Assembly: GCF_016908495.1 (NCBI RefSeq)
Contig: NZ_JAFBDZ010000011.1
Span: 1 to 35,887, forward strand
Direction of reading: 5' to 3'
From: Rossellomorea pakistanensis
GTDB lineage: Bacteria > Bacillota > Bacilli > Bacillales > Bacillaceae_B
DNA length: 35,887 nt
Position numbers and translations under genes: made by a program. Below the pieces are notes generated by a model that saw only the letters and a program-made list of their open reading frames with translations, had not been told where the DNA came from and ran no database searches. Position 1 is the stretch's first letter, and each line of letters starts with the position of its first letter. Positions 7,806-16,063 of the stretch are shown in pieces.

Positions 7806-10200
7806 TATATGTGAATTTAAAGAAGCTTTTTTAAAAAGATTAGAAATGACTTATGGTAAGACCTTCCCAGAATCAACATTGAATGATCAGTACAGTACTT
7901 TAGGGCATATGATTCGAGAGTATATAAGTACAAATTGGATTCAAACCAATGAAAACTATCGCCTTAATAATGAAAAGCAGGTTTATTACCTTTCGATTGA
8001 ATTTCTTATCGGCCGATTACTAAGACAAAATCTAATCAACCTAGGTATTGATAAGATTGTTCAAGAAGGTTTGGAAGACTTAGGAATAAAGTTAGAGGAT
8101 TTAGAGGAAATAGAGGCTGATGCAGGGTTAGGTAATGGTGGACTCGGAAGACTGGCAGCTTGTTTTCTTGACTCCCTGGCGTCTATGGATCTACCTGGTC
8201 ATGGTTGTGGGATTCGGTATAAGCATGGTCTCTTTGAACAAAAGATTGTAAAGGGCTTTCAGATGGAGCTGCCTGAACAATGGTTAAGGCATGGACACGT
8301 ATGGGAAGTCAGAAAGCCTGATTTAGCTGTAGATGTTTCTTTCTGGGGGAAAGTTGAGTCATATGAGGAGGAAGGTCGACTAAAGTACCGCCATATGGGG
8401 GGAGAAACCGTCATTGCGGTGCCATATGATTTACCAGTTGTCGGATACGAAACTTCGACAGTTAATACTCTTCGCTTATGGAGTGCTGAGCCTTCTTCGT
8501 ATAAAGCAGGTCAAGATACGATGAGGCATAAACGGGATACAGAAGCGATTACAGAGTTTTTGTATCCGGATGATACCCATGATGAAGGGAAAACCTTAAG
8601 GCTGAAACAACAATATTTTTTAGTGTCGGCAAGTATTCGTTCTATTCTTCGCTCGTATTTAGAACGTCATGGGGATATTCATCGTTTTCATGAGCATATA
8701 GCCATCCATATTAATGATACTCATCCTGTATTAGCAATTCCAGAGTTTATGAGAATACTAGTCGACGAACTGAATTTAAACTGGGAGGATGCTTGGGGGA
8801 TTACAACGAATACATTTGCCTACACAAACCATACGACACTCTCAGAGGCTCTAGAAAAATGGCCTGTTCGAATCTTCCAACCACTGCTTCCGAGAATATT
8901 TATGATTGTAGAAGAAATTAATGAGCGTTTTTGCAAGTCCTTGTGGGAGAAGTATACCGGGGATTGGCAAAAAATTGAACAAATGGCTATTGTTTCGCAT
9001 GGAGAAATTAAAATGGCTCATTTAGCGATAGCAGGAAGTTATAGCGTAAATGGGGTAGCAAGAATTCATACAGAAATTCTTAAAACACGAGAAATGAACT
9101 TATTTTATCAATTTTACCCTGAAAAGTTTAATAGCAAAACCAATGGGATTACCCATAGAAGGTGGTTATTAAAAGCCAACCAGTCATTAGCAAACTTAAT
9201 AACAGCGACCATCGGGAACCGTTGGATTAAAGAACCGCATATTCTGTCTTCTCTTCTTTCCTATAAAAACGATTCTGCTTTGTTAACTCAATTAGAACTT
9301 ATAAAAAAACAAAATAAGGAACGATTGGCAGATATCATCTTTCAACAAAATGGAATAACAGTAGATCCTAATTCCCTTTTTGATGTACAGGTTAAAAGAC
9401 TTCATGCGTATAAAAGACAGCTATTAAATATTCTGCATATCTTGTCACTCTATAATCGAATCAAACATGATGATCATTTTGATATGCAACCACGAACATT
9501 TATTTTCGGAGCAAAAGCATCGCCAGGATATTTTTATGCAAAAAAAATTATTAAGCTCATTCATTCTGTTGGGCAGCTTGTAAACAATGACAAAGTCGTT
9601 AGTCAGAAAATGAAAGTTGTATTTCTTGAAAATTATAGAGTTTCATTGGCTGAAGATATTATTCCTGCAGCAGATCTTTCTGAACAAATTTCTACGGCAA
9701 GTAAAGAAGCCTCTGGAACTGGGAACATGAAATTCATGATGAATGGTGCCATTACTCTAGGAACACTTGACGGTGCAAACATCGAAATTTTGGAGCAGGT
9801 TGGAAAGGAAAATATCTTTATTTTCGGATTATCAGCTGACGAAGTTATGAAATACTATCGCGAAGGCGGCTATTATTCAATGGAGTACTACCATCATGAT
9901 CAAAGAATTAAAGAGGTAGTCGATCAACTAATTGATGGGACCCTTCCAGACTCTGGAGATCATTTTGAGCCTATATATGACTCTTTACTTGCAGAAAATG
10001 ATCAATATTTTGTTTTAAGAGACTTTTCGTCGTACGTATCGATACAGAAACAAGCTGGAGACGCTTTTTCGGATAAGTCTAGTTGGCTACAAATGAGCCT
10101 GCAAAACATTGCCCAATCAGGTTATTTTTCAAGTGATCGGACCATACGAGAATATTCAGATGAAATTTGGAAGATTAGGCAATCGATTCTTCAGAAGTGA
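7795..10200 (+). CDS. glgP: Glycogen phosphorylase GlgP
   Basis: Releases glucose 1-phosphate from glycogen ends by phosphorolysis, using pyridoxal phosphate. 801 residues, GT35. The cofactor lysine is K646 in SGTGNMKFMMNGA; other family blocks are EADAGLGNGGLGRLAACF, VKRLHAYKRQLLN and TLDGANIEI. ATG at 7795 is the likely start because AGGAG is exactly 8 bases upstream. The frame extends only to GTG at 7786, which lies inside that ribosome-binding region. Last gene of the glg operon, so synthesis and breakdown are encoded together. Repeat A1 begins 87 bases downstream and could act as the terminator. Confidence 0.98.
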   Translation: MFSNICEFKEAFLKRLEMTYGKTFPESTLNDQYSTLGHMIREYISTNWIQTNENYRLNNEKQVYYLSIEFLIGRLLRQNLINLGIDKIVQEGLEDLGIKLEDLEEIEADAGLGNGGLGRLAACFLDSLASMDLPGHGCGIRYKHGLFEQKIVKGFQMELPEQWLRHGHVWEVRKPDLAVDVSFWGKVESYEEEGRLKYRHMGGETVIAVPYDLPVVGYETSTVNTLRLWSAEPSSYKAGQDTMRHKRDTEAITEFLYPDDTHDEGKTLRLKQQYFLVSASIRSILRSYLERHGDIHRFHEHIAIHINDTHPVLAIPEFMRILVDELNLNWEDAWGITTNTFAYTNHTTLSEALEKWPVRIFQPLLPRIFMIVEEINERFCKSLWEKYTGDWQKIEQMAIVSHGEIKMAHLAIAGSYSVNGVARIHTEILKTREMNLFYQFYPEKFNSKTNGITHRRWLLKANQSLANLITATIGNRWIKEPHILSSLLSYKNDSALLTQLELIKKQNKERLADIIFQQNGITVDPNSLFDVQVKRLHAYKRQLLNILHILSLYNRIKHDDHFDMQPRTFIFGAKASPGYFYAKKIIKLIHSVGQLVNNDKVVSQKMKVVFLENYRVSLAEDIIPAADLSEQISTASKEASGTGNMKFMMNGAITLGTLDGANIEILEQVGKENIFIFGLSADEVMKYYREGGYYSMEYYHHDQRIKEVVDQLIDGTLPDSGDHFEPIYDSLLAENDQYFVLRDFSSYVSIQKQAGDAFSDKSSWLQMSLQNIAQSGYFSSDRTIREYSDEIWKIRQSILQK

Positions 10201-10470
10201 CTAGTGTGTATGTGCGAAAAGTCAATTCAAGTATTTATAGCATTTAAAAATGTGTGAAATTAAAAGAACAAAAATATCATTAAAATAAGGGCTGTACCAA
10301 AAACAAGGTGTCCGGAACCACGAATTCAATATATAGAATAAACTTTCAGTGTAACTTCTATATATAGACAACTATAATGGTTCCGGACTTCTAATGGGAC
10401 AGCCCCTTTTAAATGTTATTGCTTCCTTATTTCGTTAAAGCCCTTTTTATTGGAATAAGGAAGTTGTAGT
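10201..10470. other. Intergenic stretch between glgP and the acetyltransferase gene
   Basis: 270 bases between convergent genes with no coding potential that I can support. It holds double-hairpin repeat A1 (10287-10410) and a second inverted repeat with 12-base arms CTTCCTTATTTC (10422-10433) and GGAATAAGGAAG (10452-10463). The latter lies directly past the stop of the minus-strand gene and may help end its transcript, although no T run follows it. Confidence 0.6.
10287..10410. repeat. Dispersed double-hairpin repeat, family A, copy 1
   Basis: The inner arms are GTCCGGAACCA (10310-10320) and TGGTTCCGGAC (10377-10387), a perfect 11-base inverted repeat. Inside them a second pair, ATATATAGAA and TTCTATATAT, encloses a short loop. 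The outside is flanked by AGGGCTGT and GGGACAGCCCC, another inverted pair ending in T4. The design matches the elements at 13650-13733 and 35593-35704. As RNA it would fold into a long stem and could terminate glgP. Confidence 0.8.
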
Positions 10471-11031
10471 TTATAGTTCGATTTGTTTCATTACTTTTGC
10501 GGGATTACCGCCAACGACAACGTTTTCTGGTACATCTTTCGTTACTACTGCGCCAGAAGCTATAACAACATTGTTTCCTATTTTTACGCCTGGATTTATT
10601 ACTGCTCTGCCACCTATCCATACATTGTTTCCAATCGTAACCGGTTTTGCGTATTCTCTTCCAGAGTTGCGTTCAGTTGGATGAAGTGGGTGAGTGGCTG
10701 TATAGATGTGTACACCTGGTGCGAGCATACAATGATCTCCGAATCTTACTTCACAAACATCAAGAATGACACAATTAAAGTTTGCATAAAAATTTTCCCC
10801 TACAAAAATGTTGTAGCCATAATCGCACCTGAAATTAGGTTCTATGGTTAGGTTTTCTCCAGTCGCTCCGAATAGCTCTTTTAATAATTCGGTCCGTTTG
10901 TCACCTTCCGTTTCTAATGTTTGATTATATATTCTAGCCTGCCGTCTTGCCTTTTCACGTCCCATTAGTAATTCAGGGTCGGCGGGATTATACATTTCTC
11001 CAGCTAACATTTTCTCCTTCTCTGTTCTCAT
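10471..11031 (-). CDS. maa: Maltose O-acetyltransferase-like (Maa/LacA/NodL) protein
   Basis: 186-residue acetyl-CoA-dependent sugar O-acetyltransferase. An N-terminal helical Mac domain ([20 protein letters not shown]) is followed by a left-handed beta-helix of hexapeptide repeats. Catalytic His is in the [12 protein letters not shown] segment, and [19 protein letters not shown] and [11 protein letters not shown] are hallmark C-terminal blocks. Known members acetylate maltose or glucose at C6. Start ATG at 11031 behind AAGGGGAT. The gene is convergent with the glycogen operon; a link with maltodextrin metabolism is inference. The exact sugar acceptor cannot be read from sequence. Confidence 0.9.
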   Translation of the reverse strand: MRTEKEKMLAGEMYNPADPELLMGREKARRQARIYNQTLETEGDKRTELLKELFGATGENLTIEPNFRCDYGYNIFVGENFYANFNCVILDVCEVRFGDHCMLAPGVHIYTATHPLHPTERNSGREYAKPVTIGNNVWIGGRAVINPGVKIGNNVVIASGAVVTKDVPENVVVGGNPAKVMKQIEL

Positions 11032-11315
11032 AATGTATCCCCTTCAATAAAAATTTGCTTATTTAATAATATCAGAATGAGTAGTTAAATGCTTATTCTA
11101 CAAATCTTAGTTATAACGGTATAACATTCCCAAAATGTACAATTAGTTTTATATCCATATGCTGATATTTTCCTTTCTCTCTTTCACATCTGAAGGACTA
11201 TTTCTGCGTTTATATTAGATAATATATGGTAATCTAGTTCTGAGCGATTTTAGAAATCAGTAAGAGAAAAATTTACATAAGTGAATACTTTAATTATAGG
11301 ATCAGGAGGATTGAA

Positions 11316-13334
11316 ATGAAATCATTAGATCTCATTCAAAACCATATATCAAAAGTAAATGATAATTGGCTAAAGTACCTAACTGAAGCAGAAGAAATCC
11401 ATCAAAACTTAGAATATGTTCACTCAATTGAGTCTGTTCAAACAAATCATTTACTTATGTATGTTAAAAGAACCTTGGAATCATTAAGTCAATTTCATGG
11501 TCTTAAAGGCACTTCTAAAAGGTTGATAGAAGAAGTACTCAAATGGAGTGAGGTTGCAAAAGGTGGCACAATACGACAAAGAGATATATGGAGAAAGAAG
11601 GGGTATAATCTGATTGCCCATAATGAAGGTTCAGCAGATATTTACATTGAAGAACATTTACTAACAGATGAGAAGAATCAAACAAATGAAAAGATGATAA
11701 TTGAATCTTTAATAAGAACCCACGGATTAATCGGTCAGTACATTCGAGGCGAATCAGAATTGATAAAAAGTAAACCAACGAAAGATTTACTTTTAAGAAT
11801 GCTTGGTCTGTCGGAAACTCGAACTATTTTATATACTCTTAACTATTGTATTATTAATGGTGTATCGGAAAATCTTTGGAATCATGTAAACGAAAAAGTT
11901 GAAAAAGCCATTGATCAATTACTAGAAGACAATTTTACAGAATCACTTATGACAAGAGTTCAAAAATTACGTTCAAAATCAGGCAATGCTCTTCAAGAAT
12001 TTGAATATTATTCTAAGGAACTGGAAGATTTAAAGGAATTAATGGATGGCCGAGAACTTTGGTATGTAGAGCCAGCCCTTCATAGCTTTTCACTTGAAGA
12101 TTTTCTAGCTGTGATGACGTTAACACAAAAAGAATTAAGAAACAAAGAGATCGATCACATTATTTTTGAAGATATGATGAAGCAAATTTATTACGACTAT
12201 AAAAATGGGAAGAAAGTTAATGTTTATCGTAAAAGAATTATTGAAAAATATTTTGAGGACTGTAGGAATGGAAAAGCGGAAGAAAACCCAAGAGTGAAAT
12301 TTGTCGTATCTATAGATGATCGAACAAAATCGGCATATCCATATTTTCAATTTACCGGTCTTGGGGAATCTCTTATTAATTTTTGCATAGAGGCAGAAAA
12401 AGTAGATATGATGCATAATCGTGCAGTTGTTATGCTATTAGATTACTTTGAGTTAAGAAGGGATGCTTATGATCGATTTCATAACGAAGAAATATATTTA
12501 GAAAATATGAACAGTGCAGCTGATGATAAACGAGTGATTCTTGATTGGTTAATAGGGGATAACATTTTAGATATTGGTCCAGGCGGCGGTGTAATGTTAA
12601 ATATGATTGAAGAGGAAACAGGAGGAAAGAACGTTATAGGGATTGATATTTCTGAAAATGTGATTGAGTCTTTAAATAAAAAGAAACAAGCGGAAAATAA
12701 GTCATGGAAAGTGGTAAAAGGAGACGCATTAAATCTATCAGAAACCTTCCCTCCAAACTCATTAGATACCATCATTTTTTCTTCTATCATTCATGAACTG
12801 TATTCTTATATTCCATTTAACGGAAAGAGATTTAATCATGATGTGATTGCTGAAGCGCTTAAAAGTGCATTTTCTGTATTAAAACCAGGAGGAAGGATGA
12901 TTATTAGAGATGGGATCATGACTGAAAATAAAGGACTGAATCGAATTATCCGATTTAGAAATGAGGAGGGTATCCATTTCTTGAAACAATATAAAAACGA
13001 TTTTAAAGGTAGAGAAATTAAATTCGAAGTAATATCTTCAAATACAGTTAAAATGCCAATTAATGATGCGATGGAAGCATTATATACTTATACATGGGGG
13101 GAAGAATCCTACGTACATGAAGTCAACGAACAATTCGGTTATTTTACACCAAACGAATACAAGTCTTATATTCTAAACACGCTCGGAGATCATGTAAGTA
13201 TTATAGAAGCAAGGAATTATTTACAGGAAGGGTATACTAACAACCTGAAAGATAAACTTGAGTTCCTGGACGAAAATGGAAAAAACGTACCGTTACCAGA
13301 TAGTACTTTTTTTATTGTGATTGAAAAAAAATGA
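11316..13334 (+). CDS. Large protein with C-terminal class I SAM methyltransferase domain
   Basis: 672 residues. Residues about 410-600 form a class I SAM-dependent methyltransferase: motif I DIGPGGG (419-425), acidic ribose-binding D444 in GIDIS, D470 in KGDALNL, the motif IV-like block IIFSSIIHELYSY, and VLKPGGRMIIRDG. Residues 1-400 are charged, probably mostly helical and without cysteine clusters or membrane segments; I recognise no domain there. About 70 residues follow the methyltransferase core, ending DSTFFIVIEKK. Start ATG at 11316 behind ATCAGGAGG. It stands alone between the acetyltransferase gene and repeat-rich DNA, without an obvious operon partner. The methyl acceptor is unknown. 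Confidence 0.85.
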   Translation: MKSLDLIQNHISKVNDNWLKYLTEAEEIHQNLEYVHSIESVQTNHLLMYVKRTLESLSQFHGLKGTSKRLIEEVLKWSEVAKGGTIRQRDIWRKKGYNLIAHNEGSADIYIEEHLLTDEKNQTNEKMIIESLIRTHGLIGQYIRGESELIKSKPTKDLLLRMLGLSETRTILYTLNYCIINGVSENLWNHVNEKVEKAIDQLLEDNFTESLMTRVQKLRSKSGNALQEFEYYSKELEDLKELMDGRELWYVEPALHSFSLEDFLAVMTLTQKELRNKEIDHIIFEDMMKQIYYDYKNGKKVNVYRKRIIEKYFEDCRNGKAEENPRVKFVVSIDDRTKSAYPYFQFTGLGESLINFCIEAEKVDMMHNRAVVMLLDYFELRRDAYDRFHNEEIYLENMNSAADDKRVILDWLIGDNILDIGPGGGVMLNMIEEETGGKNVIGIDISENVIESLNKKKQAENKSWKVVKGDALNLSETFPPNSLDTIIFSSIIHELYSYIPFNGKRFNHDVIAEALKSAFSVLKPGGRMIIRDGIMTENKGLNRIIRFRNEEGIHFLKQYKNDFKGREIKFEVISSNTVKMPINDAMEALYTYTWGEESYVHEVNEQFGYFTPNEYKSYILNTLGDHVSIIEARNYLQEGYTNNLKDKLEFLDENGKNVPLPDSTFFIVIEKK

Positions 13335-13479
13335 TTTTATAACAGGATGGGGCTGTCTGATCTGTCAACTTTTCTTCTACACCACACATTATGTTGTCTT
13401 GAGACTAACTTTGGATGAAATGTTCGTTCATTCTTTTTTTCTTTTATAATTTATTCGATTATTCATATAAGCCCACTAC

Positions 13480-13592
13480 ATGCCTAAGGAGAATCATCAG
13501 TTTCCTTGTCTTGAATGTGGTAATGCACAACTTTTTGGTTTTATGCACGAAAATTTTGAGGAAATGCACGAGATTTCAAATTTATGCACATG
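13480..13592 (-). repeat. Dispersed GTGCAT-type repeat, family B, copy 1
   Basis: Reverse orientation copy of the element at 25391-25545. On the minus strand it begins CATGTGCATAAATTTGAAAT, contains repeated TCGTGCAT/GTGCATAAA units, and ends with a segment (13485-13540) that nearly matches 25495-25541, including TTGTGCATTACCACATTCAA. It has one internal unit fewer than copy 2. Confidence 0.8.
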
Positions 13593-13649
13593 TAAATTGA
13601 TAAGGTAACATATCAAAATTTATTAAAAACAACGGACAGCCCAATATCA

Positions 13650-13733
13650 GGGAGTCAGGAACCATAAATAGATAGAAGAAAACCTCCGCGTTATCTTCTA
13701 TCTATACACGAACATAGTGGTTTCTGATCCCAT
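13650..13733. repeat. Dispersed double-hairpin repeat, family A, copy 2
   Basis: Outer inner-arm pair GGAGTCAGGAACCA and TGGTTTCTGATCCC with two mismatches, and a perfect inner pair TAGATAGAAGA / TCTTCTATCTA. CGGACAGCCC lies just to the left. Same architecture as copies at 10287 and 35593. It sits 28 bases past the stop of yteA and may terminate that minus-strand transcript. Confidence 0.78.
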
Positions 13734-13760
13734 TTTTGAACAACGCGTAAAGTTTACCGT

Positions 13761-14516
13761 TCAGTCATCATCTGATACATAACCCTCATCCCTTTTATAT
13801 GGAATGTCGCCTATAGGGGATTCTAGGTTCTCATTATCCAGTCTCTCCTCATATTCTTCGTGTGCTTTTGATGGATAGACTTTTACATCTTTGCCTTCCA
13901 TATCTGTGCCTACAAATGATTCATACTCTTCTGTGAAGCCTTCCATATCTTCTTCACGATCACGATAAAGACTATCGTAGTCTTCATAATCTCCTTGTAA
14001 ATCAGAAGGAGTTTCAGACGTTCCATAACGACCAACCTCTTGAAAGCTATCCTGGCTGTCTCTTATCCCATCAACATTGTACATATGTTGAAAATGATTT
14101 CCGTGAGCAGGTTCTAATACTTCTTCTTCAACTGGACGATCACCGTAAATCGCCTGTTCAGGATTATGCTCTTTGATGTAGAGAGCAGTAGGTACTGCTT
14201 GTAGTCTTTCGTAAGGGATTTCTTTTCCAGTTGCCTTACAAATCCCATATGTGCCATCTTCAATGGCTTTTAAAGCTTGGTTCACTTTTTCAAGCTCATC
14301 CTCGGCATGTTCATCAAGGGCAAAATCTTTTTCCCGTTCATAAAGTTCTGTTCCCATATCACCAGGATGGTTATCATACAGCGATAATTCGCCAGTGTTC
14401 TCTCTCTCGCTACTTTCCTCGAGGCTTGGTTTATCATTTTGCAAATGGCTTTGCAATTGCTTCTTTTGTTGAAGGAGCTCTTCTTTTAAAGATAATAGTT
14501 GTTTTTCAGTTAGCAT
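13761..14516 (-). CDS. yteA: YteA, DksA/TraR-like protein
   Basis: 251 residues from ATG at 14516, chosen because AAAGGACGTGA lies 5 bases upstream; the frame extends 11 codons further without such a site. An N-terminal coiled-coil region (LTEKQLLSLKEELLQQKKQL) and a DksA-type zinc-finger segment around C93 (YGICKATGKEIPYERLQA) match the DksA/TraR C4 family as seen in B. subtilis YteA. Only one of the four zinc cysteines is present, so metal binding is unlikely. The C-terminal half is very acidic (EDYDSLYRDREEDMEGF). DksA proteins bind RNA polymerase; whether this one does is unknown. Convergent with the methyltransferase gene. Confidence 0.88.
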   Translation of the reverse strand: MLTEKQLLSLKEELLQQKKQLQSHLQNDKPSLEESSERENTGELSLYDNHPGDMGTELYEREKDFALDEHAEDELEKVNQALKAIEDGTYGICKATGKEIPYERLQAVPTALYIKEHNPEQAIYGDRPVEEEVLEPAHGNHFQHMYNVDGIRDSQDSFQEVGRYGTSETPSDLQGDYEDYDSLYRDREEDMEGFTEEYESFVGTDMEGKDVKVYPSKAHEEYEERLDNENLESPIGDIPYKRDEGYVSDDD

Positions 14517-14652
14517 AAGATTCACGTCCTTTGTTAAATTGAAAATCATATGGACTTAGTATTTACTCTATTTGTCATACTTTATCCATTAACATGACGA
14601 TGAAACCCTTTTATTCCCTTTAAATTTGAAAAAAAAATTAATCATACAAAAT

Positions 14653-14682
14653 AAGCGGATGACAGCAATCGTCACCCGCTTA
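14653..14682 (-). terminator. Terminator of menA
   Basis: Inverted repeat AAGCGG-A-TGAC / GTCA-C-CCGCTT with a 7-base loop, followed on the minus strand by a T-rich run (TTATTTTG). It starts 7 bases past the menA stop. Confidence 0.85.
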
Positions 14683-14688
14683 CTCTTA

Positions 14689-15609
14689 TTAAATATTACT
14701 GATAAAAATCCCGATTGATAATAGGAACCCAAAAATCGTATTCGTTTGGGCAGTGGCTTTCATTGCAGGCATCATTTCCAAAGGTTTTGTTTTTCCAACA
14801 AAGCCTTTAGTCGCCTTTATCGCCTTTGGTGAACTCAAGAAAACGAGTAGTAACCAAGGTGACGATACTCCAAAAAGAATTAAAGCAATAATCCAAGCAT
14901 ATGAAATGATGAACATGGAGGCTAAAAGAAAAATGGCTTTCTCACGACCAAGTAAAATGGCTAATGTTTTTCTGCCATTTTCTTTGTCCCCGTCCAAATC
15001 GCGAATATTATTTGAAAGAAGAATCGCCCCTACGAGAATAAAAATGGGGATGGAAACAAGAACGCTTGTTCCGTTAACAAATCCTGTTTGGATATAAAAT
15101 GATATTAAAATAATCACTACACCCATAAAAAATCCAGCGAACACTTCTCCAAATGGAGTATAGGCAATTGGAATTGGACCACCAGTATATAAATAAGCTA
15201 CAATCATACAAACTATCCCTATAACGGCAATCCACCAACTGCTATTTAGGCAAATGTATATTCCCAATAACACTGAAACTCCATATAATGTAAACGCTAA
15301 TTTTAGTACAGTGGCAGGTTTCACGCCATTTCTTACAATGGCTCCACCGATACCAATTGAATTTTCATTGTCCAAGCCTCGAACATAATCGTAATATTCA
15401 TTGAACATATTTGTTGCTGCCTGGATGAGTATACTTGCTACTAACATAGCTAAAAACATAAGCCAATTTATTGATTGATATTGTAATGCCATTGCTGTTC
15501 CTAGAAGGACAGGGACAAAGGCTGCGGTTAAAGTATGTGGGCGTGTCAATTGCCACCATATTCGCCAGCCTTTATCGGGCTCAACAATATTAGATGTTTG
15601 TGCAGACAT
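14689..15609 (-). CDS. menA: 1,4-dihydroxy-2-naphthoate polyprenyltransferase MenA
   Basis: Integral membrane UbiA-family enzyme that attaches the polyprenyl chain to 1,4-dihydroxy-2-naphthoate, giving demethylmenaquinone. 306 residues with about eight or nine hydrophobic helices. The two Asp-rich Mg/prenyl-diphosphate motifs are present: NEYYDYVRGLD (residues 70-80) and DLDGDKENGRKT in the second half. Start ATG at 15609 behind GGGAGAG. It is divergent from the menF operon and has its own promoter about 50 bases upstream. In Bacillus the side chain is usually C35, which cannot be read from this gene. Confidence 0.96.
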   Translation of the reverse strand: MSAQTSNIVEPDKGWRIWWQLTRPHTLTAAFVPVLLGTAMALQYQSINWLMFLAMLVASILIQAATNMFNEYYDYVRGLDNENSIGIGGAIVRNGVKPATVLKLAFTLYGVSVLLGIYICLNSSWWIAVIGIVCMIVAYLYTGGPIPIAYTPFGEVFAGFFMGVVIILISFYIQTGFVNGTSVLVSIPIFILVGAILLSNNIRDLDGDKENGRKTLAILLGREKAIFLLASMFIISYAWIIALILFGVSSPWLLLVFLSSPKAIKATKGFVGKTKPLEMMPAMKATAQTNTIFGFLLSIGIFISNI

Positions 15610-15660
15610 ATACGTCTCTCCCTAATTAATAATCATGATTACAATTCCTTTACAAATTAA

Positions 15661-15689
15661 AGTGTAGGTAAAGCTATAGATAGTGTCAA
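15661..15689 (-). promoter_or_regulatory. Sigma-A-type promoter for menA
   Basis: On the minus strand: -35 TTGACA (15684-15689), a spacer of exactly 17 bases, -10 TACACT (15661-15666). It lies about 50 bases upstream of the menA ATG. Confidence 0.8.
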
Positions 15690-15995
15690 TATCTTTTTAC
15701 AAACAAATGAAGGTTTAATTTACCATTGATAGAAATGGTTTCTTAGGGTCTCATATTTCTCAATTCTCTAGAAAAGGTTTATGATATATATAATAAGGAT
15801 AATAAAGGTTTTAAAATTAGGCTCTTTTTCGTATAGTTTATTGTTTTTACTTGAAAATAAGGAAATTGGCTAATCGCCAATTTCTTCAATTCCGATCTCT
15901 CCATTCTTACATCAAGCATACAAAGGGATGGAGAATGGTTATTATTTTGACCATAGCAACAATGTTTACGAAAACAGCCAATTATGATTACATCA
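15690..15995. other. Divergent menA-menF intergenic region
   Basis: No gene supported. It contains a perfect 9-base-arm hairpin GAAATTGGC-TAATC-GCCAATTTC at 15862-15884 and, just after it, imperfect complementary stretches TCTCCATTC / GATGGAGAATGG (about 15896-15936). Neither is followed by a T run, and neither is tied to a known riboswitch class. The minus-strand frame at 15779-16105 crosses the menF promoter and start and is not a gene. Confidence 0.5.
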
Positions 15996-16024
15996 TTGAC
16001 ACATGAACTTGTCAGGTGTATCTT
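15996..16024 (+). promoter_or_regulatory. Sigma-A-type promoter for the menFDHB operon
   Basis: TTGACA at 15996-16001, a 17-base spacer and TATCTT at 16019-16024. Transcription would start near 16031. This excludes the upstream GTG at 16016 as menF start and supports TTG at 16064. Confidence 0.82.
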
Positions 16025-16063
16025 AAAATAGGTTTGAAAACGTACGTTTTTGGGGGGATTTAC

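Larger units (their letters stand above)
13335..13760. other. Repeat-rich non-coding stretch
   Basis: 426 bases without a credible gene. From left to right it contains GGGCTGTCTG (about 13347), repeat B1 (13480-13592), the inverse end CGGACAGCCC (about 13633-13642) and repeat A2 (13650-13733). The 61-residue frame at 13415-13600 has no ribosome-binding site and overlaps repeat B1, so it is not called. Confidence 0.6.

Noticed and set aside
13415..13600. 61-residue plus-strand frame after the methyltransferase gene
   Set aside because: It overlaps repeat B1 and has no ribosome-binding site; composition is Phe/Leu/Ile rich from AT-rich DNA.
16016..16063. N-terminal extension of MenF from GTG 16016
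   Set aside because: The GTG lies inside the predicted promoter spacer, upstream of any transcript start. TTG at 16064 has a good ribosome-binding site and gives the family length.
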